DNA of 64,000 bases from Pseudomonadota bacterium (GTDB lineage: Bacteria > Pseudomonadota > Alphaproteobacteria > Dongiales > Dongiaceae): contig JAJYUT010000003.1 of NCBI GenBank assembly GCA_021792365.1, positions 62,001 through 126,000 of the forward strand, in the 5' to 3' direction. The notes below the pieces were generated by a model. The model was not told where the DNA came from. It searched no databases and saw only the letters and a list, made by a program, of their open reading frames with translations. The first letter of the stretch is position 1, and every line of letters begins with the position of its first letter. The translations under genes were made by a program, and so were the position numbers. Shown here piece by piece: positions 43,409 to 51,270 of the stretch.

Positions 43409-44839
43409 CTATTCCAAGATGTATCCGTAGGACCCGCTGAAGCCGACCTGGTTCTTGTTCAGCGCGTCGGCGCCGCTGGGCAGCTCCGCGCTGGCGCCGG
43501 AGGCCTGCGGCGGCAGGCCGGAGCCCGCGCCCTCGGTCTGGCCGAACAGGAACAGCTCGGCGTCGCTCGGCAGGACGACCCGGTCCGTCGGCACCGAGAG
43601 CTCGGCCATCGAGCGCGCCGGCTTCACCAGGCGCGGCGTCACCAGGATGACCAGCTCCGTCTCGTTGCGCCTGAAGCCGGTGCTGCGGAACAGCGCGCCC
43701 AGGATGGGGATGTCCGACAGCCAGGGCAGGCCGGAGATCTCGTTCTGGTAATCCTGCTGCAGCAAGCCGGCGATGGCGAAGCTCTGCCCGTCGCGCAGTT
43801 CGACCGTCGTCTTGGCGCGCCGCGTGGAGAGGCCGGGGATCGTGACCAGCGGCGTGGTGATGGAGACCGTAGGGTCGATGCGGCTCACCTCCGGCGCGAC
43901 GACGAGATTGATGAGGTCGCGGCCGATCACCGTGGGGGTGAAGCCGAGACCGACGCCGAATTCCTTGAACTCGATCGTGATGGTGTCGTCCTCGGATTCG
44001 ACCGGGATCGGGAACTCGCCGCCGGCGAGAAAGCTGGCCGTGTCGCCGGAGAGGGCAATGAGCGTCGGTTCCGCCAAGGTGCGGAGCAGGCCGTTCTCTT
44101 CCAGCGTCTGGAAGGTCGTGGCGAGATCGACATTTCCGGGCGAGGCGCCGAGCTGGCCGACGCCGAAAGGCAGGGTGCCGGTCGCCAGCGGCAGCGCGGA
44201 GGAGGTTATGAGGTCGAAGGCGAGATCGCCGGTGACCGCGAGATCGTGGCCGATGCCGAGCTGGCGCACCACGTTGCGCGAGACCTCGGCGAACTTCACC
44301 TGCAGCATGACCTGCTGGCTGCCCTCCACGGTCATCGCATTGGTCACCGAATCCGGCGCGTATTGCCCGGCGATCGCCAGCGCGTCGCTCAGCGCCGTCG
44401 CGTTCGAGACCTTGCCGCCCAGCAGGACGCCGCCATTGACCGTCCGCACCTCGATCGTCTCGCCGGGCAGCACCTCGTGCAGCTTGGCCTTGAGCGATTC
44501 AACGTCATAGGAGACGACGAGATCGAGAACCGCCAGAAGCTGCCGCCGCGGCCCATAGATGGTGAGGTTGGTGGTGCCGAGCTGCTTGCCGAGCACATAG
44601 ACCGTCTGGTTGGTCAGCGCCACGACATCGGCGATCTCCGGGTTGCCGATCAACAGCTCCGTGAAGGGCTGGTCGACCCGCAGCACCTGCGACTTGTTCA
44701 CCGGCACCACGAACTCGCCGGCATGGATCACGTCCGCCCCCAGCGGGTCGATCGCCACCTGCGCCCGCGCTCCCTGCGGCGCCGCCGCGAGCAGGACGGC
44801 AACCGACAGTATTGCAAACGCCCTCCAGATAATCACCAT
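43409..44839 (-). CDS. cpaC: Tad pilus outer-membrane secretin CpaC/RcpA
   Basis: A 476-residue secretin. After a signal peptide (ending near ARA-QVAID) comes the pilus N domain (VNKSQVLRVDQPFTELLIGN, TNLTIYGPRRQLLAVLDLVV), a BON-like part, and the secretin core (VMLQVKFAEVSRNVVRQLGI, SFLAGGEFPIPV, TTVELRDGQSFAIAGLLQ, ETELVILVTPRLVKP). It forms the outer-membrane pore. I chose ATG 44839; a TTG at 44851 is also in frame. Confidence 0.92.
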   Translation of the reverse strand: MVIIWRAFAILSVAVLLAAAPQGARAQVAIDPLGADVIHAGEFVVPVNKSQVLRVDQPFTELLIGNPEIADVVALTNQTVYVLGKQLGTTNLTIYGPRRQLLAVLDLVVSYDVESLKAKLHEVLPGETIEVRTVNGGVLLGGKVSNATALSDALAIAGQYAPDSVTNAMTVEGSQQVMLQVKFAEVSRNVVRQLGIGHDLAVTGDLAFDLITSSALPLATGTLPFGVGQLGASPGNVDLATTFQTLEENGLLRTLAEPTLIALSGDTASFLAGGEFPIPVESEDDTITIEFKEFGVGLGFTPTVIGRDLINLVVAPEVSRIDPTVSITTPLVTIPGLSTRRAKTTVELRDGQSFAIAGLLQQDYQNEISGLPWLSDIPILGALFRSTGFRRNETELVILVTPRLVKPARSMAELSVPTDRVVLPSDAELFLFGQTEGAGSGLPPQASGASAELPSGADALNKNQVGFSGSYGYILE

Positions 44840-44874
44840 CACCGCCCCCAACGCACCCCAAGGTTCACTGATCC

Positions 44875-44896
44875 CCCTCCCCCGGTTCGGGGAGGG
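44875..44896. other. GC-rich hairpin between cpaB and cpaC
   Basis: A perfect 8-bp stem (CCCTCCCC at 44875-44882, GGGGAGGG at 44889-44896) with a 6-base loop in the 113-bp gap. There is no U-tract on the minus-strand transcript, so it looks like an RNA-processing or stability element rather than a terminator. Confidence 0.5.
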
Positions 44897-44952
44897 AATT
44901 TCTTCATCGCCACCGCTCCACCCCGAATGCTGGGGAGCGAACTCTTCTTGCC

Positions 44953-45996
44953 CTAGAACGCGGTGGCGGCGGCCGTCGTGCCTGGCGCCGGCGCGCCCTG
45001 AGCCGAGACTCCCTGACCGGACGCACCCAGCCCCGCCGGAGCCTGAACCGTCGGCGGCGCGGGCGCCTCCTCGGCCTGCTTCCTGGCCGGCGCCTGGTAG
45101 GGCGCCTGCGGCCGCACAACCGTCCCTTCGGGCGTGACCTTGTATTCCTGCCGCGCGGTGCCGCGCGTGATACCGATGCTGGGCAGGGAATCACCTTTCG
45201 GCCTGGGCACCACCTTCACCACCGGCGTCTCGACCTTCTCCTCCGGCTTCGGCTCCGACGTGCCGATCGCCTCGGTGATGCCGAGATCCTTCAGCGTCAC
45301 CGGCTTCACCTTCGCCATCTCCACGTTGGAGACATCGCGCAAGGCGAGGGAAAGGGTGCCGACGGTGGCGGCCAGCGTGATCTTCTGCGCCTGCTCAGCC
45401 GTGACCTCGATGGTCGTGGCCTTCGCCACGTTCGGCTTGTTGTCCTTCTGGTCGGAGCGTTGGTCGATGCCCAGCACCTTGACGTTCTGCAGCAGGATGT
45501 CGGTGATCGGCTGCTCATCAACGATCTCCCGCGTCAACAGGATGTCGACGCGATCGCCGGGCAGGATGAAGCCCGCGACGCCGAGCACGTCATTGACCCG
45601 GATGGTCATGGCGCGCATGCCCGAGGTGATGATCGCGGAGAGCGAGGCGCGCTGCCCCGGCCCGGTCACCTTGGAGGTGAGGATAAGCTCGTTGGGTTGG
45701 ACGGATTGAAGCGCCACGCGCGGCTCCGGTCCCACCAATTCGTCGATCGACCTGAACGCGCCCGGCGGGACGCTGCCCGCCGGCCACTCGATCAGCCGCA
45801 GATTCTCCTCGGCAATGCGGTCGCCGAAATTGAGCGCCGCGCCCGCGGCAACCAGCTTCACGGTCGGCGAAGGCGACGGAGCGGCGACCGTGCCGGGCGT
45901 TGTCGTCTGGCCCTGGATCCAGGTGCGGGCAAGGAACACGGCCAGCACCGCCAGCAACAAGGCCAGCGCCAGCACGAACATTGGACGCGCTTTCAT
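44953..45996 (-). CDS. cpaB: Flp pilus assembly protein CpaB/RcpC
   Basis: A 347-residue protein with an N-terminal membrane anchor (ALALLLAVLAVFLA), then a SAF domain (LVAAGAALNFGDRIAEENLR) and the RcpC/CpaB core (MRAMTIRVNDVLGVAGFILP, GDRVDILLTRE). The C-terminal 90 residues are Pro/Ala-rich and probably disordered. CpaB works with the secretin in the periplasm. It is the first large gene after flp. Confidence 0.9.
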   Translation of the reverse strand: MKARPMFVLALALLLAVLAVFLARTWIQGQTTTPGTVAAPSPSPTVKLVAAGAALNFGDRIAEENLRLIEWPAGSVPPGAFRSIDELVGPEPRVALQSVQPNELILTSKVTGPGQRASLSAIITSGMRAMTIRVNDVLGVAGFILPGDRVDILLTREIVDEQPITDILLQNVKVLGIDQRSDQKDNKPNVAKATTIEVTAEQAQKITLAATVGTLSLALRDVSNVEMAKVKPVTLKDLGITEAIGTSEPKPEEKVETPVVKVVPRPKGDSLPSIGITRGTARQEYKVTPEGTVVRPQAPYQAPARKQAEEAPAPPTVQAPAGLGASGQGVSAQGAPAPGTTAAATAF

Positions 45997-46097
45997 CGGA
46001 ATGGCCCTCGCAGCGGCATCATCTGTGGGAAGTCACGCCATTGCGCGACGACGTCCCGCGAAAGAGGCGACCATCGACCGGCCCTGCGATCGCCCGA

Positions 46098-46115
46098 CGG
46101 CTGAAACGTCAGCCG
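46098..46115. other. Hairpin between flp and cpaB
   Basis: A 7-bp stem CGGCTGA/TCAGCCG with a 4-base loop (AACG on the plus strand), inside the 170-bp gap after flp. No U-tract follows. It could attenuate or stabilise so that pilin mRNA exceeds that of the assembly genes. Confidence 0.4.
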
Positions 46116-46166
46116 CCGTCAACCGCGCACCGGTCGATGTTCGCTATCTTCAGACGTGTGCCAAGA

Positions 46167-46349
46167 TCAGCCGGCGGCCGTGAGGGCCGTTTGGAGATCC
46201 GTCCACTGGGTCCCGACCCAGCCGCCGACAAAGACGATCGCCAAGATCACAGCCGCGGTGATGAGGCCGATGAGGATCGAATACTCGACCATCGTCGCGC
46301 CATTTTCGTCCTTGCGCACGCGCGCAAGAAGGTTCTTCAGGTACGTCAT
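46167..46349 (-). CDS. flp: Flp-family type IVb major pilin
   Basis: A 60-residue prepilin: a charged leader (MTYLKNLLARVRKDENG), cleavage after Gly17, then ATMVEYSILIGLITAAVI with Glu22 at position +5 of the mature pilin. This is a textbook Flp pilin. GAGGAGC precedes the ATG. It is the first gene of the tad operon; its cognate peptidase (TadV/CpaA) is not in the window. Confidence 0.96.
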   Translation of the reverse strand: MTYLKNLLARVRKDENGATMVEYSILIGLITAAVILAIVFVGGWVGTQWTDLQTALTAAG

Positions 46350-46709
46350 TTCATGCTCCTCAAGCCGTAGTTTGTCTTTATGGGCCTGGTTTCTGTTTTG
46401 GTTCTGGCCCGACTACGTTGCTCGAAATGACCGCCCGAGCTTTGGTGTGAAAAACCGGTCGCAACGCACGGACACTTTAGACAAATGCCCGCCAAATTCG
46501 CAACGTATTGAAAGCATGTATTTAGTGGTTAATTAGCCAATGGGGTGTGCGATTCAGCAGATTCTTCGCTTGCTGTGATCCGGCGCACTCTTGCGAGGCG
46601 GACGCCGTCCGGGTGCCGAAGCCTGAGTGGGCAGCGCGCGCGTGGCCGCATGCGAGCAGAGAAATGGCCCGCGCGAAGCGATGACAGACAGCCTTGAAGA
46701 CGGATCAGG
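46350..46709. promoter_or_regulatory. AT-rich promoter region of the tad operon
   Basis: A 360-bp gene-free region upstream of flp. At 46526-46539 it contains an imperfect palindrome TGGTTAATTAGCCA; its minus strand reads TTAACCA, which resembles the CtrA half-site of alphaproteobacteria. A clear sigma-70 pair was not found. The left part (46350-46540) is markedly AT-richer than the surrounding genes. Confidence 0.35.
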
Positions 46710-47387
46710 TCAGTCGCGTGGGCGACGATCGGTAGCGACGGCGCGTCTCGCGTGGGCGACCGTGACGCGGCGAGCGATGGGAACGAACGGCTCGATCACG
46801 CCGGCGAACGCCTCCACAAGCTTGTCACGCTGGCGCAGGGCGGCGCTGCGGGTACGCCGCACCAGGCGCGACCGCGCCAGGTCCAGCCCCATATATTCCG
46901 CATGAATCCGCAGACAGAGCCCGGCGGCGATCGAGGCGAGCAGAACGCCAATCAGGAAATACGGCTCCGAAGGCGTGCCGACCAGCGCGTGATCCCGAAC
47001 GACGAGGGCGCTGTCGAAGCAGAGCACGGCCAGGACCACGCCCGCGATGAGCAGCAGGTGGCATGAAACTGCGCGCGCAAGTCTGATCCCCGACAGGACG
47101 CTGAGAGCGATCAGCGCTCCCGCGGCGGCGACCACGAGACTGAAGCTCCACGGCGACCAGCTGCCGAAGCTGCGCTCCGCGATGCTGTGGTAGACGGCGA
47201 TCGGTCGCAGATACTCGAAGCGGATGTGCCAGAGCAGGGCCTCTGCCGGGAATGCTCCGATCAGCCAGGCGAACAGGCGATCCGCAACCGTCAGGCCCGA
47301 CAGCAGCGCTACGGCGCCAATGACGAACCGGCTTTCCCAGTTGGGGGAGGCGGGCGATGCAAAGTGAGAAGGAGAGCGTCCGGTCAT
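46710..47387 (-). CDS. Hypothetical integral membrane protein
   Basis: A 225-residue protein with about four hydrophobic segments (around residues 21-45, 82-102, 106-128 and 142-160) and an Arg-rich C-terminal tail of some 60 residues. The polar/hydrophobic pattern is protein-like, which supports a real gene, but no family is recognised. It ends 360 bp before flp on the same strand. It lacks a strong ribosome-binding site. Its promoter would lie between 47388 and the terminator at 47464. Confidence 0.6.
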   Translation of the reverse strand: MTGRSPSHFASPASPNWESRFVIGAVALLSGLTVADRLFAWLIGAFPAEALLWHIRFEYLRPIAVYHSIAERSFGSWSPWSFSLVVAAAGALIALSVLSGIRLARAVSCHLLLIAGVVLAVLCFDSALVVRDHALVGTPSEPYFLIGVLLASIAAGLCLRIHAEYMGLDLARSRLVRRTRSAALRQRDKLVEAFAGVIEPFVPIARRVTVAHARRAVATDRRPRD

Positions 47388-47463
47388 GGACGCATGGTGC
47401 GGCCCGTGAGTTTAAGGGTGAGTTAATCCGGCATGCGGCGGTCGAGAATTCCCGTCGCGGGGC

Positions 47464-47502
47464 AAAAAAAAAGACCGCCGAGCTCGGGGCAACGGCGGCC
47501 TT
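47464..47502 (-). terminator. Intrinsic terminator with no conventional gene upstream
   Basis: On the minus strand: a 10-bp stem (47502-47493 with 47480-47471; one G-T wobble), a 12-base loop, then a run of nine T including the stem end (plus-strand A-run 47464-47472). This is a classic Rho-independent terminator. It faces a region in which no normal minus-strand gene exists, only the 38-codon frame described next. Confidence 0.75.
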
Positions 47503-47546
47503 GCTGACAAGCAGTGCCTGCAGCGGAACTTGTGCCCTGCTCTGTT

Positions 47547-47663
47547 TCAGCGTTCCCCGAAGAGGCAGTTGAGACAGGTGCAATTCGGCTCAAATCCGGC
47601 GCGAATGTAGGAGATGCATCCTGAACCACAGATGAACCGGGGGCCGGATATTTGCCCATCCAT
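47547..47663 (-). CDS. Candidate 38-residue Cys-rich small protein
   Basis: A short frame reading MDGQISGPRFICGSGC, then ISYIRAGFEPNCTCLNCLFG, ending GER. It has five cysteines (12, 16, 28, 30, 33; patterns CxxxC and CxCxxC) and stops 45 bp before the orphan terminator. There is no good Shine-Dalgarno site before ATG 47663. GC at third positions is moderate, below that of neighbouring genes. It could be a metal-binding micro-protein or a peptide precursor, or just the open part of a small RNA. No family is recognised. Confidence 0.3.
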   Translation of the reverse strand: MDGQISGPRFICGSGCISYIRAGFEPNCTCLNCLFGER

Positions 47664-48522
47664 ACATGATCGTGTGACGAAGCGCACAGCCCGCCTGTTT
47701 CAGGTGCGATGTTGCATCCATGTCCGGGTTGGGTGAGCAGCCGAAGCGGCGGAACGGACCCTTTCTCTCCGCTAACACCGGGCAAGCGCCGACGCGGTAG
47801 CGGCCGCCGGATTCCGAACCTGCGACAACAGATCAAAGCCAGGCCAGCCTGGCTGCACGGCGCCTCGATGCGTTGGGTGCATTTGCGTGCCCATTGCGTG
47901 CCCAAGCTGAACCTGCTGCCTGCTCGACTCTCAAACAGCGGTATCGGACTGGGCACGGGCAGCCATCCCCCGCCGTCAATATGGCCTTGCCGATCCAGGG
48001 ATCGCTGCCGGAGATGAACGCGAGCGAACTCTTCATCTCTGAGGGCACAAACGGAGTCCAGATTCGGAGTGTCTGGAGCCTTCGATCGGCAAGCGGAGCT
48101 CGTCCAGATGCCGGGACGTACGAACCGCCGTCCAGGACTACGATAGAAGCTCTGATCGAGGGAACACGAGGATTTCACCAGGTTCGCCGCGATCTCGGCG
48201 CTCACAAAGTGTTCGACGACATCCCGATGCTCCACAACGCGCTCTGCTGGACCAGAGGCACGGCTGCCGGATCAGATCGGCAGGATGATGTGGACAGCAA
48301 GTCCGGCGCGCCCAGGCCCTGCTTGCACTTGAGGGGCCCCCGTCGCTCTCCCAATAGAACTAAGACCGTCGCAATAGCGTTGCACGAGCAAGTTCCAATA
48401 GCCAGTTCATCTTGGTAATGTCCCGCACATTCGCGAATTCGAACATTGTTGCCGTGGATAAAGACCTTCACGCTGCTGCGGCGAAGGCTTGTGATCGATG
48501 ATCATTAGATACTTGAGGTGTT
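47664..48522. other. Gene-poor region upstream of the GH2 glycosidase
   Basis: About 860 bp. Open frames exist on both strands (e.g. 47873-48418 plus, 47423-48235 minus), but their composition is Arg/Ser/Pro-rich without domains, as expected for shadows in GC-rich DNA. I see no IS ends or long repeats. The end next to 48523 carries GAGGTGTT before the glycosidase ATG. Confidence 0.45.
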
Positions 48523-51270
48523 ATGAAGGACGCGCGTATTCCCCTCGATGGAACCTGGGATTTCCTCCATATCGTAGAAGACTACCGCTCCAGGCCGGTT
48601 CACTGGAGAAGCATCGCGGTCCCCGGCCCGTGGCAGGCGCAGTTCGCGGACCTCAGGATGCGTGCGGGAACGGGTCTTTACCGGCGGGAGGTCAACATTC
48701 CCGCCGGGTGGCGTCGCGACCGTGTCTTCCTCGTCTTCGGTGCCGTGTTTCACATTGCGCGCGTATGGGTGAATGGCGCGCTGGTGGGGACGCATGTCGG
48801 CGGCTTCCTCCCGTTCTCGTTTGACATCACGGAGCATCTGCAAGACGGGCCCAATGAGATCAAGGTTCGAGCCGACAGCCCGAGCGATGATCCCAGCGTC
48901 TTTCCGGATGCTCCGTTCGGCGAAATACCGTTCGGAAAGCAGAGTTGGTACGGGCCGCTATCCGGCATTTGGCAATCCGTCTGGCTGGAACGGAAAGTCA
49001 AAGCCCACCTCAAGCGCGTCCGCATTGTTGCCGACCTCGCAACCGGAAACGTAGAGGCGCAGATATTCTTCGCTCAGCCCGTCGCCAGGGATAGTACGGC
49101 CTCAATCACCATTATGGCGCCGAGCGGCGAAGTGGCTGGACGGACAACGTGCGAGATCCGAGCGGGGATGGAACGAGCGACCGGGTCCCTCCTGGTGTCA
49201 AACGTCCAGGCGTGGTCCCCGAACCATCCCAACCTGTACCGCCTTCGCATAGAGATTGAGGAAGACGGCCAGCTTGTCGATGCCCTGAATGATGCTTTCG
49301 GCTTCCGGACCGTTGAGACCCGCGCCGGGCGATTCTACTTGAACGGCGAACCATTCTATCTGCGGGCCGCCTTGGACCAGGACTATTACCCAGACACGAT
49401 CTGCACGACACCTTCGGTCGAATTCCTGGAGGACCAGTTCCTGAAGGCAAAGCAGCTCGGGCTCAACTGCATCCGCTGCCACATCAAAGCGCCGGACCCG
49501 CGGTATTACGAGGTCGCGGACCGGATCGGCATGCTGATCTGGACCGAGCTGCCCAACATGGGCGTATCGACCGAACGCTCCCGTGTGCGCAAAGAGCAGA
49601 CGCTTAAAGGCATCGTCGACCGGGACGGCAACCACCCCTCGATCATCTGCTGGACCATCATCAATGAGAACTGGGGCGTCGATCTCGTCCATGACGCCGA
49701 ACACCGCGAATGGCTGAAGAAAACCTACGCCTGGCTCAAGGCCTATGATCCCGGCAGGCTGGTTGTCGACAACTCGCCCCTCGCCCCGAGCTTCCACGTC
49801 CAAACGGACGTCGCGGACTACCATTACTACGCCGCCTTCCCGGACAGCAGGGGTGACTGGGACAACTTCGTCGAGCAGTTGGCGAGCCGCCCGCCATGGT
49901 TGTTTTCCGCGGAGGACGGCGTGCAAACCGGAGAGGAGCCGCTGGTCTGCTCGGAGTTCGGCAATTGGGGCCTGCCTGATCCGGAGCTGCTCATGGATTC
50001 CGCGGGCGCCGAGCCCTGGTGGTTCGAGACCGGCCATGATTGGGCCGAGGGTGTCATGTATGCGCACGGCGTGCAGAACCGATTTTCCGACTGGAGCCTG
50101 GGCCGGATATTCGGAAGTCTGCAGGGTTTGGTCGAATCGGCGCAATGGCAGCAATTCCGTGCGTTGAAATACGCCATCGAATCAATGCGCGCCAAGCCGC
50201 AGCTGGCAGGCTACGTCATAACCGAGCTCACGGACGCCCACTGGGAATCGAACGGCCTGCTGGACATGCGGCGGAACAAGAGAGTCTTCCACGAGGTATT
50301 CGCGACAATAAACGCCGACATCGTGATCGTGCCGCGGTGGACCAAGCTGTCCTACTGGAGCGGCGAAACCGCCACATTCGAGGTAATCATTGCGCACGGG
50401 GCTGGAGCCTCGCTGCGCGGCGCCAAGCTCGAGATCTCTCTTTCCGAGAAGATGGTCGTGGATGTGCGAGATCAGGCTGCAGGGAGCGCTGAATCGATCG
50501 GAACCATCTCCTTTCCGCTTCCCGCTGTGCAGGCTAGCTGTACCGGGCGCATTCGCTTCCACCTGCGCGATGCGGACGGGATCGTGGTGGCGACGAACTA
50601 TCTCGACGTTGCCATCCATGCTCCGCGCCGCCCTCCGCAGGGGCCGATGCCCCTGTTGTGGTCGCCAGATCCGCAAATCCGCAAGCGTCTTGCGGAGCTT
50701 GGATATCGGACGGTGGCCGAGCCCCGGCGTGATGCACTGTGGCTGTGCACCGATGTCGATGACGATGCCGATGCGGCTCACGTCCGCCAGGGAGGGCGCA
50801 TGCTTCTCCTGCCCGAGGCTGATATCGGCCTGACCCCGTTCTTTCCCCATTGGCAGAACGTCCGGGTGCAGAGCCGGGACGGCACGCTCTGGCGGGGGGA
50901 TTGGGCGTCGACTTTCGGCTGGCTGCGCCGCGGGCATGCCTTCGAAAGGCTACCCGGAGGGCCTCTCATCGATGAGACCTTCGATCGCGTGCTCCCGACG
51001 CGCGTCATTTCCGGGTGTAACCTGATAGACTTTCAGGCGCGCGTGCACGCCGGATTGGTGATCGGATGGATTCACAAACCGGTGGCGTTGGCGGTTGAGC
51101 GGAGCTACGGCAAGGGACGCATCGTGGTGTCTACATTCAGGCTGTTCCGGGATGCGGCCGGAGCCGATCCGACAGCGACCACTCTGCTCGACTCGCTCAT
51201 AGAGCTTGCTCTGGCGGAGGGCTCGGCAGCGTCACGCGAACGCGATGAGGTGCTGGCGCATCTGTCCTAG
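48523..51270 (+). CDS. Glycoside hydrolase family 2 protein (beta-galactosidase/glucuronidase type)
   Basis: A 915-residue GH2 enzyme. The N-terminal sugar-binding domain has VWVNGALVGTHVGGFLPFSF; the Ig-like domain and TIM barrel follow. The acid/base is Glu382 (WTIINENWG), and the nucleophile is Glu478 (VCSEFGNWG). There is no signal peptide, so it acts in the cytoplasm. The C-terminal 300 residues have additional Ig-like parts and a region resembling a ThuA-type or glutamine-amidotransferase-like fold. It converges directly on the GH1-RmlD gene (stop codons are adjacent). The substrate is probably a galactoside or glucuronide of the surface polysaccharide. Confidence 0.85.
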   Translation: MKDARIPLDGTWDFLHIVEDYRSRPVHWRSIAVPGPWQAQFADLRMRAGTGLYRREVNIPAGWRRDRVFLVFGAVFHIARVWVNGALVGTHVGGFLPFSFDITEHLQDGPNEIKVRADSPSDDPSVFPDAPFGEIPFGKQSWYGPLSGIWQSVWLERKVKAHLKRVRIVADLATGNVEAQIFFAQPVARDSTASITIMAPSGEVAGRTTCEIRAGMERATGSLLVSNVQAWSPNHPNLYRLRIEIEEDGQLVDALNDAFGFRTVETRAGRFYLNGEPFYLRAALDQDYYPDTICTTPSVEFLEDQFLKAKQLGLNCIRCHIKAPDPRYYEVADRIGMLIWTELPNMGVSTERSRVRKEQTLKGIVDRDGNHPSIICWTIINENWGVDLVHDAEHREWLKKTYAWLKAYDPGRLVVDNSPLAPSFHVQTDVADYHYYAAFPDSRGDWDNFVEQLASRPPWLFSAEDGVQTGEEPLVCSEFGNWGLPDPELLMDSAGAEPWWFETGHDWAEGVMYAHGVQNRFSDWSLGRIFGSLQGLVESAQWQQFRALKYAIESMRAKPQLAGYVITELTDAHWESNGLLDMRRNKRVFHEVFATINADIVIVPRWTKLSYWSGETATFEVIIAHGAGASLRGAKLEISLSEKMVVDVRDQAAGSAESIGTISFPLPAVQASCTGRIRFHLRDADGIVVATNYLDVAIHAPRRPPQGPMPLLWSPDPQIRKRLAELGYRTVAEPRRDALWLCTDVDDDADAAHVRQGGRMLLLPEADIGLTPFFPHWQNVRVQSRDGTLWRGDWASTFGWLRRGHAFERLPGGPLIDETFDRVLPTRVISGCNLIDFQARVHAGLVIGWIHKPVALAVERSYGKGRIVVSTFRLFRDAAGADPTATTLLDSLIELALAEGSAASRERDEVLAHLS

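Noticed and set aside
47423-48235. 270-codon minus-strand open frame in the gene-poor region
   Set aside because: No domain, Ser/Pro/Arg/Cys-biased, poor start region; its end runs through the terminator hairpin.
47873-48418. 181-codon plus-strand open frame upstream of the GH2 gene
   Set aside because: No motif, no ribosome-binding site, no family resemblance that I could defend.
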